This document shows positions 12,971 to 25,200 of a stretch of 64,000 bases of DNA, piece after piece. The notes beneath the pieces are model-generated. The model saw only the letters and a list, made by a program, of their open reading frames with translations, ran no database searches and had not been told where the DNA came from. The stretch comes from Sipunculus nudus. Lineage: Eukaryota > Annelida > Sipuncula > Golfingiida > Sipunculidae. A program made the translations under genes and the position numbers. Each line of letters begins with the position of its first letter. Within the stretch, counting starts at the first letter, position 1. The stretch covers positions 26,831,058 through 26,895,057 of the forward strand of contig CM049310.1 of assembly GCA_026874595.1 (NCBI GenBank). The letters are read 5' to 3'.

Positions 12971-13203
12971 TTATATCATTTCAGCCTCGCAAATAAAGTT
13001 GTTTATCTGTGCGAAAGTAATGTCGTTCCAGTTGAACCCCTTCGCGATCTCCAGGTGGTGCTCCAAGCCAAGCTTATCATTAGGTTCTCGCACGCCCCAT
13101 TTGGTGAAGTTCAACTCTTCACTGGTTGACGCCCATACCCAGCGGCCCTCGTGTCCAGAGTCCGTACCAGATGTCCAGAACCTTACGCCCTCGGACACCA
13201 AGT
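12971..13203 (-). CDS. PAN-lectin gene exon 4: C-terminal half of C-type lectin domain
   Basis: Acceptor CGCAG|AC at 13203 in phase 1; stop TAA at 12971-12973. The exon encodes the WIG-like strand (RFWTSGTD), RWVW, NFTKWGVREPND, FNWND and the final cysteine in FICEAE, the canonical order of a C-type lectin long form. An AATAAA occurs at 12960-12965 on this strand, only 5 nt past the stop, so the 3' UTR end is uncertain. Confidence 0.88.
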
Positions 13204-16200
13204 CTGCGAATAAGCAATAATAACTGTACTGTATAAAGAAATATATAGCATTTATCCTCGATAAAGTAACAATTTGTGGGTACCTGTAATAATTATCGTG
13301 TAAGCCCGCAGTCTTGTGAGACGGCCATTGCTTTAAATGTTTTATACTATATAGGGTTATATAACACTGAACCTCAGCATCACAGATCGCCTACAACGTG
13401 GCATGGACGGGAAACCGACCAAGGCTTTTTCAGAGGGACAGGGGGCAGACTTGTCAACGGAGAGTTTTTGTAGAGAAAATAGTTGCATGGTGAGGTTATC
13501 TGTAGAAGGTCTAGTTATAGAAGTATTTCCAATTAGAGGCCACCGTTTACACTATCAGCGGGACAGTGCATATTAAGGTTTTTCTAGCAATGATGGACAC
13601 TAAAATGTCAAAAGCTATTAATAATATCCTCAAAGTCCATTTAAATGTCGGGCTTTACAGTTATTGGACGACCCAGACATGTTCCGGTGGTATAAATACT
13701 GTCACTCCTGAAGCTAAATTAACTACAAGGGGCCATGACCGTTTGTCCTTGTGTTGTGATTAAGATTGGACAGAAAAGACACATTTCATTTATCTACCAT
13801 GTTGAACCTAGAACAGACTGTACGATAAAACATCAACCTTTGCAGACAGACGGTAACATACCAGGCACACGTAGCTTACTACAAACGAACGACAGACCGA
13901 AAACCAGTGATTGCTCGAAGCTTTAAAATGTTTCATTTTGGATGGATTTGGTTTTGAGTGGTCCAAGTAAAGACTGAAGCTGAGTAAACTGGCCGTGGGA
14001 AGGTTGTTCGTCACTTTTTGGTTTGCAACCTTCAGCAACTGAACGCCAACTCATTGCCATTGACCCTAATAAAGATATCAGTGCTTTCAATTCCCCATTC
14101 CTTAAATCCAACATGCCTGCAAGGCAAATATTTTTAATTCGTCTTGCAATAATTTTTAGATTATGCTGTGTTTTTTTTCTGAAGATCTCTCTCTTTTAGA
14201 TTATTTGCGGTACTAAACTTCATACTAATCTGACATCAATTATGGCCCCACCGATGCCATTTGATGGAACTGGCAATCGCTCGAAACCTTTATATAGTTT
14301 CTGATAATTTGGTCGTCAGTGGTTGTCGCATTTTCTGGAAGCTCGCAGTGGCAAATGATCTGCCATAATGTTTAACTGGTAGAAAATATGCCACACAATG
14401 TAAATGAACTAAGGCAGTTGTAGGTTGTAGACTTGCCTATATTATATTTGATGCAATGGTTTCGAATTAATTCCTCCTACAAACAGAACCATGAAACTTA
14501 TAAATTATATAACAAAATAACGTCTATTGGTATATTGAATAACCTTTTATTTTCACGTTTAAGTAGCAAATGTAAACACTCAAGCCTAGGCAGGGCTATA
14601 ATTCAGTTGCTGGGGTTAATATCGCTGATCCATAAGGCATGACAGCTGAAGTAATGAAATGTAAATATCTGTAAACGAAAGTTTTATTTCAGGACTTTTA
14701 TGGTTGAAATATGTGGACATTTATAGTACTAAATTGTAGCCGTACACCCTTATTTGTTACAGGTGCTCTTTTTATTGTGTGACACAGGCGTGACTCGTGT
14801 TGTGGGGCTTTCTTGCCTGGCCGCTTGTTACATTCTCAGTTTAATCCGTACTGGTTGAACTCTTGTTGTCATGTTAGCTTAGGGCGAGAGATCACGTGTA
14901 CACCATGGTGTATAGAAGCACGGCGATGCTTTTCTAGATGATTCCTGTGACGCGTGCTTACTGTATATAATGTATTACTCTTCGAATGTTCTAGAGATCG
15001 AAGCTTCTCGGCTTGAGGTGAAAAAGGTATATAAAGGAGCTGTTTTTTAGAGCCGAGAGTGAGCAGCAGAGCAGATTCCAGCGGGCGCAGAAGCGTGTGT
15101 CAGTTTCTAGGAACTTATCCGACGAGTGCGGCAATTATAGATTTTCCAAGACATTCTCCTGGATTTTGTTCATTTGGACTTCAGTTTACTTTCTGGTTTG
15201 TTACAAGAGCTTTACACTGGACTGTCATTCTCCGAGAGTATACATTTGAGGAACTTATCGTTGTGACGGTGGTGGGATCCAAGTATTGTGCACTTTGTGT
15301 ATTTTAGTGTGTGATTGCATTGATTTGTTGTTATACCGCTGTTTTACTGTACAATAATATTGATTTAGTGTATTGTAATTATAGGTTTGTTTTAAGAATA
15401 AATTATGGTTATTCGTTAACCAGACATTTCACACTGCCTAGTGTTACAGAATCTGATTTCTTTTTAATCTCCATTAACAAATTTGTATTCATCACGCATA
15501 CGTGATCTGTTTATATTAGGTTCCGTAACATATTCCCTAGTTTTTTTTTGCAGTTAGTGTCATGCGTGGCCGACGCCATTTGCCGAATCGAATGATATGA
15601 TTTAGTTGACCAGAGCCTGTAGATTCATCCTTCGTCACAAGGATTCATGTATTAAGAAACCTGGCCAGAATTCTATAAAGAAGACTCTGAGACTTGAGCA
15701 GTCGAGTATTCGTGCGGAAACCTCACTGTCTGTGTCCCAGAGCGAAAGTCTTAAAGTGGACCGTAAGGTGGATACCGGAGCGCTTGTGGTAGGGAGATGG
15801 CTAGACTCTTCGATTGGAGTTTTATTGTGCGATCATAGGATACTTGATGTGTAAATAATCATCACTCTTTATGTGTCTATATTTTCTATGTCGTTTCTAC
15901 ATCAAGACTCAATGAGCATATCTTTTAAAGAACTACATTGTCTTTCTGTCCAACTCTATTGTATCTCCCAGTAGTACCTTATTTATCTCTATTATTAATA
16001 TTCATTTCTATTATATTTAGCTTCAATTCGGGTTCTATACTTCACAAACTGACCGCATATCCGAGGTAAGTTGGTAACACACAACTCAAACTGTAACGAG
16101 GTGTATATATTACCTGGTCGTGTTTTTGTCAACATGATTTCCAGGTGCTCCTGTTCTCCTGCAGTTTCAATGCTCACGATTTTTCCATTACCAGGGCAGC

Positions 16201-19200
16201 TCACCAAAGCTATGGATGATGCTGTGTCTGAGATGCTGTAGCAAGATGGTATGCATGCGCCATCTACCGGCCGTCCACAATTATAAAGGCTTCTATAACC
16301 ATCTGGGCATCTGGCATCTATTAATAAAAATAAAGGTAACCATATGATGAGGATGGTGTGTTATCTTCGAGTCTTCTTAAGTGAAATAGTATAGGATTAA
16401 GTAGTATAGGATTAAGCACGTAGTTGATATATGCTATATCTGCAGTAAACCAGTCATTAAATTGAAGGTGTGTGTGAGGGTCTGTGCGTGTGTGTGTACA
16501 TAAACACAAAACACTCCGAACGGGTATCAGATTTTTGGTCGGCTTCCTTACGGTTCTTGGATACCACAGAAAACTGGAGGAATTTTCATTCAAGAAGGAC
16601 TGTTGATATTGTCACCGAACAAGAATTAGGCTCCCAATCTATTTAAACTGGCAATTACCCGTGCTACGCACGATTTGGGGCGAACACGACAATCCGCAAG
16701 GTGGTATCGGAACCACCGAAAATCCGGATATATGGAAAAATCACACAAATTGCGTTACACTTTTAAGATATATATCTATTATAGGGATGGTGTTGTGGAT
16801 AAAAATCTTTTCGAACGGCGTTCGGAACATGTTTCGGAACAGCGTACAGTCGCACATGGGTCGCCCCAAGCCATTGAATAACATGTGGTCTGGGTTTTTG
16901 ACAAATAGTCACCTACACATGCACCATGTGACATGAGAAACAGTTCAACAATATTACATATACATACAAAGGAAACCATCCTTGGAATAGACCTCAATGG
17001 AAAATTAAAAAAAATACTAGATTTATTGTGAAAATAGTAACAATGATGGCCATGACTTGTACGCAATAAGCAAACATTCTAAAGGAAAGAATTAACAGTC
17101 TTCCAAAAACAACGAGTATTATATAAACATAATTGAAAATTAGATGGTGCATGCACGTAAATTTAACAAATACCAGTGCAAACGTATTATTTTTAATTTT
17201 TACAGGAGTTTTACATTTTTAACTGCAGTAATGAGAAAAAATATGGATTTTCAAAACAATTTTAGTCAATATTATGTGTTAACAACTTTAGTGGTGCCAC
17301 ATGTAAACATCACACTGTAACAACCATGCGTGGATTTGGTCAAAATTTTCTTTACATCTGTCACTTAGTAAGCCTACATGTTTTGGTGAATATTTGTCTA
17401 AGCCTCAATCGCATGCATTGCCATGCGACCATGTGCGACTGTATAAGGCTAAAAACAAAAATAAAAGTAGAGCCCCGTTTTTTCCGTTTTAACGGAAAAA
17501 CGGACGGAAAAACGGAATCAGGGTCTCAAAACGGAATCCTATTACGTGAAGGGAATATGACGGAAAGTCAGATTTAGAGTAAATAAATACTGCAAATAAA
17601 GAAAAATCTTTAAAACAGGTCTGTAAAAACAATCTTTCGAATTGCACTAACAACTTTTACAACAGAAAGGCTAACACATTTCGGCTCTAAATCGTCGTGA
17701 ATTGCGCGAAAAATGGTAAACAGGTAAAACATTCATGTCATGAGCGGCGATATTGTCATAGTGCAACAGCACAAGGCTGTTTGGTGCGATGTTATGCGAC
17801 TATTTCTAGTCCCAAACGGACCAGTATTCCCTTCTCCATAATCGTGTTTGCGTATGAAATACAACTAGTCCGGTAGGACTAGTAGTCACATTTGAAATTT
17901 GCCTGGGTGCGTGAGCGCCAGTCAGGGTCTCGCATATCCATTTCAATATGCAAATAGGTCAAGACTGCGAAGCGGGAACGCTCTGATACCGCGTGTACAG
18001 TTGGGCAAAATGGCCACCAAACGATTGAAATGATCAACGTTAACTGCGTCCAAGCGAGCAGAACAGTTCAAAGACGATTTGTATGCGGATGGTGACCAAC
18101 TATTTTGCCGGTTTTGTCAGCACACGCTGAACTTCCAGCGTGTGGACACTGTGAAGGACCATTTGTCAAGCAAGAAGCACATCACGCGCAAAGAAAAACG
18201 TCAACCTACAGCTGCCACAGCAAGTAGTTCGAAGGGAAAAGAGGCTTGTCAGGTGACATTGCATTCAGAGAAGCTATCGTCTTCTATGGCTGTGAGACAA
18301 AAATTTATTTGCGACTTTGTAAAAATGTGCGTCAGCCTTGATATTCCTTTGCATAAAGGTGAAAAAATGAAAGGTTTCATGGAAACCTACTGCAAACAAG
18401 GTGGGGCACTGCCGGGGGAAGATACCCTGAGACGACGATATCTGCCAAGAGTGTTTGAGGAACATCGCGCACAACTACGTGCTGCCCTCAAGGGTAAGAA
18501 GATCAGTTTAGCTTTTGATGAAACCACAGACATAAGAGATGCATCAGTGCTAAATGTAGTGGCACGTAAGTTTTTAAATATTAATTTTTAGAATATTCTT
18601 TATTTTTTTTATCTGCATATAAATCATTGTGATAAAATGTCTACTCATAGAAATAGAACTATTGTCAGTTACATGCAATAAATAATGGATAAAAGATCAA
18701 CAAAAAATAGACACTTTAAATGGTATGTCTTTTAATGCCTCTTCAAACTTTTTCTCCCCCCCCCCCTCCATTAGGCCTTTTTTTCATAAAGTTTATCATT
18801 TTAATATTTTTATGTGTTTTAATTAGAACAAGTCATATGGTAGAAGTTATACTAAGTAAAAAGCTCTTAGAATTTATTTCCATTATTTTATATTTTCCAG
18901 TGATCAGTTCTGGCCAGTATTTGATAGACTGTCACTTCCTTGATGCATGCAACTATTCCACGGTGTCCCGGGCTGTTGTCAATACCATCCACACATATGA
19001 ACTGGAATACAAGGATGTTCTTGCAATCGTCAGCGACAGTGCAGCCTATTGTAAAAAAGCATTCAAAGATGTTCTGCATGGACTTATGCCTGGAGCTGTA
19101 CATGTACCCTGCCTAGCTCATATTGTAAATTTGGTAGGGGATACTTTCACACACCATACAACTTTCTCCACTGCAGAAAAATTTGTCAACATGATGAAAT

Positions 19201-22200
19201 CATGTTTCTTCAAAAAACCAAGCAGAAAGAGGAGATACTTGCAGTTTTTGAAGGAAAGACATGTTCAGAATCCAACACTTCCACCTGAGCCTGTTCAGAC
19301 CCGATGGGGGACATGGTTTCGAGCAATTTCCTACCACCATGCACAACTACAATACTACTTGGACTTCTTCAGAAATGAAAAATCTCATGCTAATGCCGTG
19401 ATGGCAGTGGTATCTCTCTTACAGGATCCAGATACTCTAGAGGAGCTTCAGATATCATTTGCCTTTCTCAGCGATGTTGGTCCAAAGCTATCAACAGCTA
19501 TCACTTTACTGGAAGGAACAAACACCCCACAGTCACCACTGGTTTACAACCGCATGGAAGATCTCAAGCTGTTTCTTTCACATGGAGTATCCCCTGACCA
19601 AACTATGTATGGACCAAACTCACAAGCTGTCCTTGATGACATCCATTTATCTGAGAGACATACATGGCGATTAAAGTTCACAGAAATATTCCAGAAGGCA
19701 CTGGATAAACTGAAGAAACACTTTGACAATCATCCAGGCCACCATATCTACAAAGCATGTAGGGTTCTTGACCCTAGACAGGTTCCTTCACTCTCACAGA
19801 ACATTTGTCACTACAGTGCACTCTCTGGTCTGAGCCAAAATGATCAGGAGGTTGCTGATGAATGGCTGATATATCAACAACTCTGTGTTACAGAACATCT
19901 CCCTGACCCATTCAATTTCATCACATTTTGGTCAAGTTTGGCAAATCGTCTCCCCAAGTTGTTTGCCATTGCAAATGCCTACCTCTGGTTCCCAGTTTCT
20001 AGTGTTGACACTGAGAGATCCTTTTCTCGCTACAAACTAATGCTCTCTGATAGAAGGGTCAGTCTGACAGAAGAAACTACCAAAATGCTTAGTATCATGA
20101 ACTTTAACAAAGAACTTTCATTTGACTGAATTTTGTGTTGACAATCATGTAAAACATCTTAGCATTAACAGTGCTGATCCATATAATGTGCAGCACTGTG
20201 CACATAAATTATAATGATATCTGTTTAACAGTGTTAGTTGTGGCTGTGAAAATGAAGAAATGGCAACATTATTTATCTTGTAATTTGTTTTATACCCTTA
20301 CAGTAATAAACAAGTGTGTAATGGTCGTTTTCTTTATTACTCCTTATACAGATTTAATAAATTAACTTTTGCATCAGTCATTATAGCTACATAATTTGAT
20401 TATTTATATTGAAAATAAATCCAACTAATAGAAATTGCACAAATATTTGACTTTTAAGAGCATGTAGAATATTTTATATAAAATATGATGATAAAACGGA
20501 AAATTCCGGAATCTTTATTTTATTAAAACGGAAAATGAGAATTTATAAAACGGAAAAAACGGGGCTCTATAAAAGGTATGGTTCTCAGAGACCGCCTGCG
20601 TTAATTTTTACCCCCCCCCCCCCATCAAAAATATTGATTTTTGATTTTCATCTTTCAAAAAATTTAAATAATACAATTTTGATCAGATATCCTTTGTAAT
20701 GTAGTGCTTTTGCCTGTTAAGCAAAACAATTATGTTATTTTCATGTTTTTCCATGATCATATTTTTATCGAAACATATAAAACTAAGATAAAATATCGTC
20801 CGCTCGCATAGGTTTCTGAAAAAAGTGAGTGAGAACCACACTTTTTTTTCAGGCCTAACCATCACGATTTCCTGCGATCCGGTAGATGTGCAATCAAGCA
20901 TATCAGGTCATGAAAGAGAAAGTGCCCTCTTCGTGCGACCCCCCGGTCGGAAGGCCTGCAAAACAATTCTTTCAAAGATCCCCCTTTTGAGAAGGGATCG
21001 CCGATGGGGGTTTATTTTGGGCCGACTTTATTTTTTGACTGCGAACGTACATAACCCCAGATAGGGCCCCCGGAGTAAAACTATGTCCCGCCACTACACA
21101 CTCTATGGCCAATGTGTTACATTGTGAAAACCCAAAGAAACGAGGCGCCCGCGGGGGAGCAAAAATTAAATTATTAATAATGCACGTCATAAACAAATAT
21201 TGCAATTAAAAGTGGGTGGAATCTCTTCGGCAGACACGGAGCATATGTATGTCGTAAATCATGGCAATACATACGGTGGAAATCAGTACGGTGGTATCAG
21301 AGGAGATTCGGAAACTTTCGCCTTACGCTATTAATATATAGACACTGAAAGGCTGCACAAAATAAGTTTCCTGCGATTTCGACAAAAGCGTATGAATAAA
21401 AATGTTTATGTTAGATAACGATATGTCGAACTTTCAGAGAAAAAAAACACAAACGCGGGATGGACTTAATTACAAACATGGAAGATTAACTCAGGTTTAT
21501 CTGTTGTTAATATTAGAGGAGTTGCATGCGAGTATAGGTACAGCATCAGAAACCAGGGGCAGCATAGTTTTAGTTATGGGAATAAACACCAGGTGTTTTA
21601 CCGATAGGTGGCGCCAATGCTATGACCAGGTGGTCAGGAATTCGGTTTGCTTCAGTTTGCAGCTGGCCAGCGCGGCAAGTTGATATTTGAAAATTTCCAA
21701 TATGGGGGAACATGAAGATGACCCTTTACAGGCGTTAACCACGTGGGCGCAGAAAAACAAGAGAGACTTTTCGGCGATACATTTTTTTCAACAAGAAGGT
21801 GTTACGTCTCTTGAGGAGTGGAGGATGAGGACATAGCAAACTCTAAAATTCCACGTGGTCAAAGAAAATTAATTTTACATTCAGTACAAGAACTTAAGCC
21901 AGAAAGCAGGCGTGAGAGTACGAATGGCAGTCACCGTTCGGGGTGCCCTGGCGTCGCTGCGACTCTTATCCGAGATGGCGACCCTTCGTCGAGAGAAAAT
22001 GCAACGTCAGGTCAACCTGTGTCGGATGCAAGCCTAAACGAAATGCAAGACAGCGCGAATGTTGATTATGTGCGACAGGTGTTAAATTTACCCGGCTGGC
22101 AAAGGGGGGGGGGGGGGGGGGGGGGCTTACTCAAGATGGCAGCAACCATAACGCAGACGGCGCGAACATCCGGCGGCATGCTGCCAAATTGAAGACCTTT

Positions 22201-25200
22201 TAACGAAGCAGCTCTCCTGGGATTCGCCTAAAGTTCACATGGACGCGTCAACCCGGAGTAGGTACAATTTGAAATTTCATGATATTATTGATTTTGTGGA
22301 CGTTGGGGTTGGTAGAGAAGAAACGCTAATATTATCGTCTGGCCGGGCTGACGGTCCCCCATTCCTAACGTTAAATGGTCGGCCACGCAAACCAAACATA
22401 GACCAATTGACTTTTCACCAATGGTCCCTTGGAAATTTGGCTATATTGAACACTTTAGTGAAGTAGAAAGCGTTAGACTTGGAAGGTGTAATGGAATATC
22501 TTTCGCACACCACGTGGGTGTATCAACTTTTAAAAACCCACGAGAAGACGTCCGTGTTCTTATGGGACCAGGAGTATCGTCGGTTAGAAGCTGCGTATGG
22601 CTTTCGCTAGGGAACTGATATAGCCCACTTACAAGGTGTTTGGCTTCGGCATAAAAAAAACCCCCTCCAGATGAGACCGCCAAGAAACGAAGGGCCAGGG
22701 TATTCAAAACGCATCAGGGGTCCGCTGACACCAAACGGCCAATACAACTCCGCGGGGGGGGGGGGGGGGGGGGGCAAGTTCGTAGGTTGCAAATTTGTGC
22801 ACACGTGTTCACCCCCGGTCTGTACTCAGATTCACTCAGCTGTTACGCACACGCATGGGGAATAGCAACACAGCAGTGTTGTTAGACCCTCAAGGACTCT
22901 GTGTTCAGATGAATGGACCAAAGAATTAGTAATTACAAATGATTGCGATGCTGAATTTATATTGAATGGAGTAAAGAATGGATTTGATATTGTTGATTAA
23001 GGTAAAATCCCAATAGCAGCATATTTAAATAATCACAAGTCAACTCTGATACATTATGACGCCTGTTATAATCAAATAATGGAAGAAGTGCAGAATGGTC
23101 AGTATGTAAAATGTATTGAAAAGCCAATTTTAGTCAGCCCTTTGGCAGCCATTCCAAAACAGGGAGATACTGACCGATTGATTCATGATTTTAGTAAACC
23201 AGAGGGGCGTGCTGTAAATGATTAATAAACTCTAGAGTACAGAGTACGTTTTAAAACAGTTGTAAGTGCATGTAAATTGCTATCAAAGGTGCCTATATGG
23301 CCAAAGTAGACCTTAATTCTGCATATAGGTCTGTAAAGATAGTAAAACACAGCCAACAATTCACAGGCCTGTCAAGGGTTGATAAAAGTGGGAGCTGTAT
23401 GTATTTTTATGATACTCGTTTACCCTTCGGAGTTCGTTTGAGTCCTGGAATATATCACAGGCTGACAAGCTGTGGTTAGATTTATGGCATGCAGAGGTTT
23501 TAAAAACAGCGTGGCATACTTGGATGATTTTTTAATTATCAGTAATAGCAAAAGTGAGTGTGCAGCAGCCATGGCCTGCCTTATAAGCTTGTTGAGGCGG
23601 CTTGGGTTTATGATAAATTGGAACAAAGTCTTTGATCCATGTCAACTGGTTACATTCTTAGGTATCAACATTGATTCTGTCAACATGTCCTTGAGTATCC
23701 CAAGAGATAAACTTCATGCCATTAAAGAAGAGTTAAATAAAACTGTAGCTTTAAACAAGACTATCAAAGCGACAATTGCAGAGTTTAATTGGGAAATTGA
23801 ACTTCGCGGCTTCTGTAGTTAGGGGCGGAAGAGTTTTTCTCCGACGGCTTATCGACACTTGTAATGCAATGAAAAATAAACAACGGCGGCTTGACAAAAA
23901 AATACAAAAGACGAAATTTGTGGTGGTATCAATGGAGCACTTCTTTAATGGGACTGCACTTGTTTTAGATCCTGTTCCGGTTACAGGGGTATACACGGAT
24001 GCATGTAAAGCAGGGGCTACTGCCGTATACGGCAAAGATTGGTTCTATTGTAATTAGAAAAAAATGACCTGCCTTCTATAAGTAAACTTCATAATAATAA
24101 CAAGGAAACATTTGCCATCATATTAGCGGCCCATAGATGGGCTCTCTTATGGCAAAATAAAGAATTATAATTTTGTCAGACAATAAGACAACAGTCTCTA
24201 ATGTTAATAGAGGTGTGGCAAAGAACAGAATGGTCATGGCAGTATTAAGAGATTTGTTTTGGCTGTATGTGTTTTGTAACTTTCACATAACACCAGTACA
24301 TATTGCTGGAAAATATAACCACGTGGCAGATTGTTTGTCAAGACTGGAAGATCGGAGTTATCGTAAGACATTTGTAAACTTTTATAATTATATTGATGCG
24401 TATCCACTCGCCCACCACATGTCTCGTAAGTCTGAGGTCATGTTCCAGGGAAGGAGCCAAGAAGTGCATTCCTTCAGGATTTGGATAAGCTTGTCTTAGT
24501 ATACCATGCAGCATCACTTGCAGGAACAACACGAAGGGCGTATTTCACGCAGTTTAGGAGATACCACAAATTTTGCATAGAAGCGGGTAATCCCCTTGTC
24601 CCAATTTGCCAGAAGGATCTATTATGTTACATACATCACTTGGCAGAATCGCTCAGTTTTGAATCAATTAGGCAGTATCTTAATATTGTAAGAATGCTCC
24701 ATGAACTTGCAGGTTTAAGAAATCCAATAAGAGGGCAATAGGAATGCCCTAAAAGGAGTTCGTAGGACTTTAGGGAATCCCTCAAATGCCAAGTTGCCAA
24801 AAACCATCCCCATTCTTCTTAAACAAATTTTTAACACCATCGATCTCACTTCACCGTGGGACATTTTATGTATACGCTTTGCATATACACTGGCATATTA
24901 TCGGTGCTAATGTATTGTATTTGTATAGCCTTAATAAATCCTCCTACACCCAAACCCGTCTCTTAGTAATATTAAATGTACCAGCACAGAAGAAGTGAAA
25001 TTAATTGAATTTAAACACGGCCCAGCCTAGCTCGCCGCACAGGTTATCAGGTCACTGTTGAGCGCCCGTCGCTTCGGACTGATGGTGCCCATTATTTATC
25101 TGCAAGACGGTTGTTGCACAACGGCGATTTAATAGTATTAACTCAAGCAAGGATTTCAGTGTCCACAGAGGGATTTTGAAACGTTTGCTCTCAGTTCTCA

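Larger units (their letters stand above)
14755..15530 (+). mobile_element. Solo LTR with heat-shock-type promoter, in lectin intron 3
   Basis: The segment begins TGTTAC and ends GTAACA (perfect 6-bp inverted tips, TG...CA). It is flanked on both sides by TATT (14751-14754 and 15531-15534), a 4-bp target duplication. Inside, in LTR order, are heat-shock elements (14984-15007), a TATA box (15028-15036), an expected start near 15058 and an AATAAA (15397-15402), giving U3, R and U5. No primer-binding site follows and no second LTR or pol domain is near, so this is read as a solo LTR left by recombination. It lies antisense to the lectin gene. The alternative is a host heat-shock promoter fragment. 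Confidence 0.65.
21702..24910 (+). mobile_element. DIRS/Ngaro-like tyrosine-recombinase retrotransposon, decayed
   Basis: Ordered relics on one strand are: a Gag-like protein with a SAM-like N-terminus, reverse transcriptase with YLDD, RNase H, and the N-terminal half of a tyrosine recombinase. This order is diagnostic of DIRS-order elements, which integrate by recombinase rather than integrase. Only about 100 bp separate RNase H from the recombinase, so no methylase domain intervenes; this fits Ngaro-like rather than DIRS1-like organisation (inference). Many frameshifts, in-frame stops and two long G-runs break the frames. Outer boundaries and terminal repeats were not identified. It lies in lectin intron 2, antisense to the gene. 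Confidence 0.85.

Noticed and set aside
15059-15307. 82-codon frame after the heat-shock-type promoter
   Set aside because: No similarity to heat-shock proteins; it lies within the LTR between start site and polyadenylation signal.
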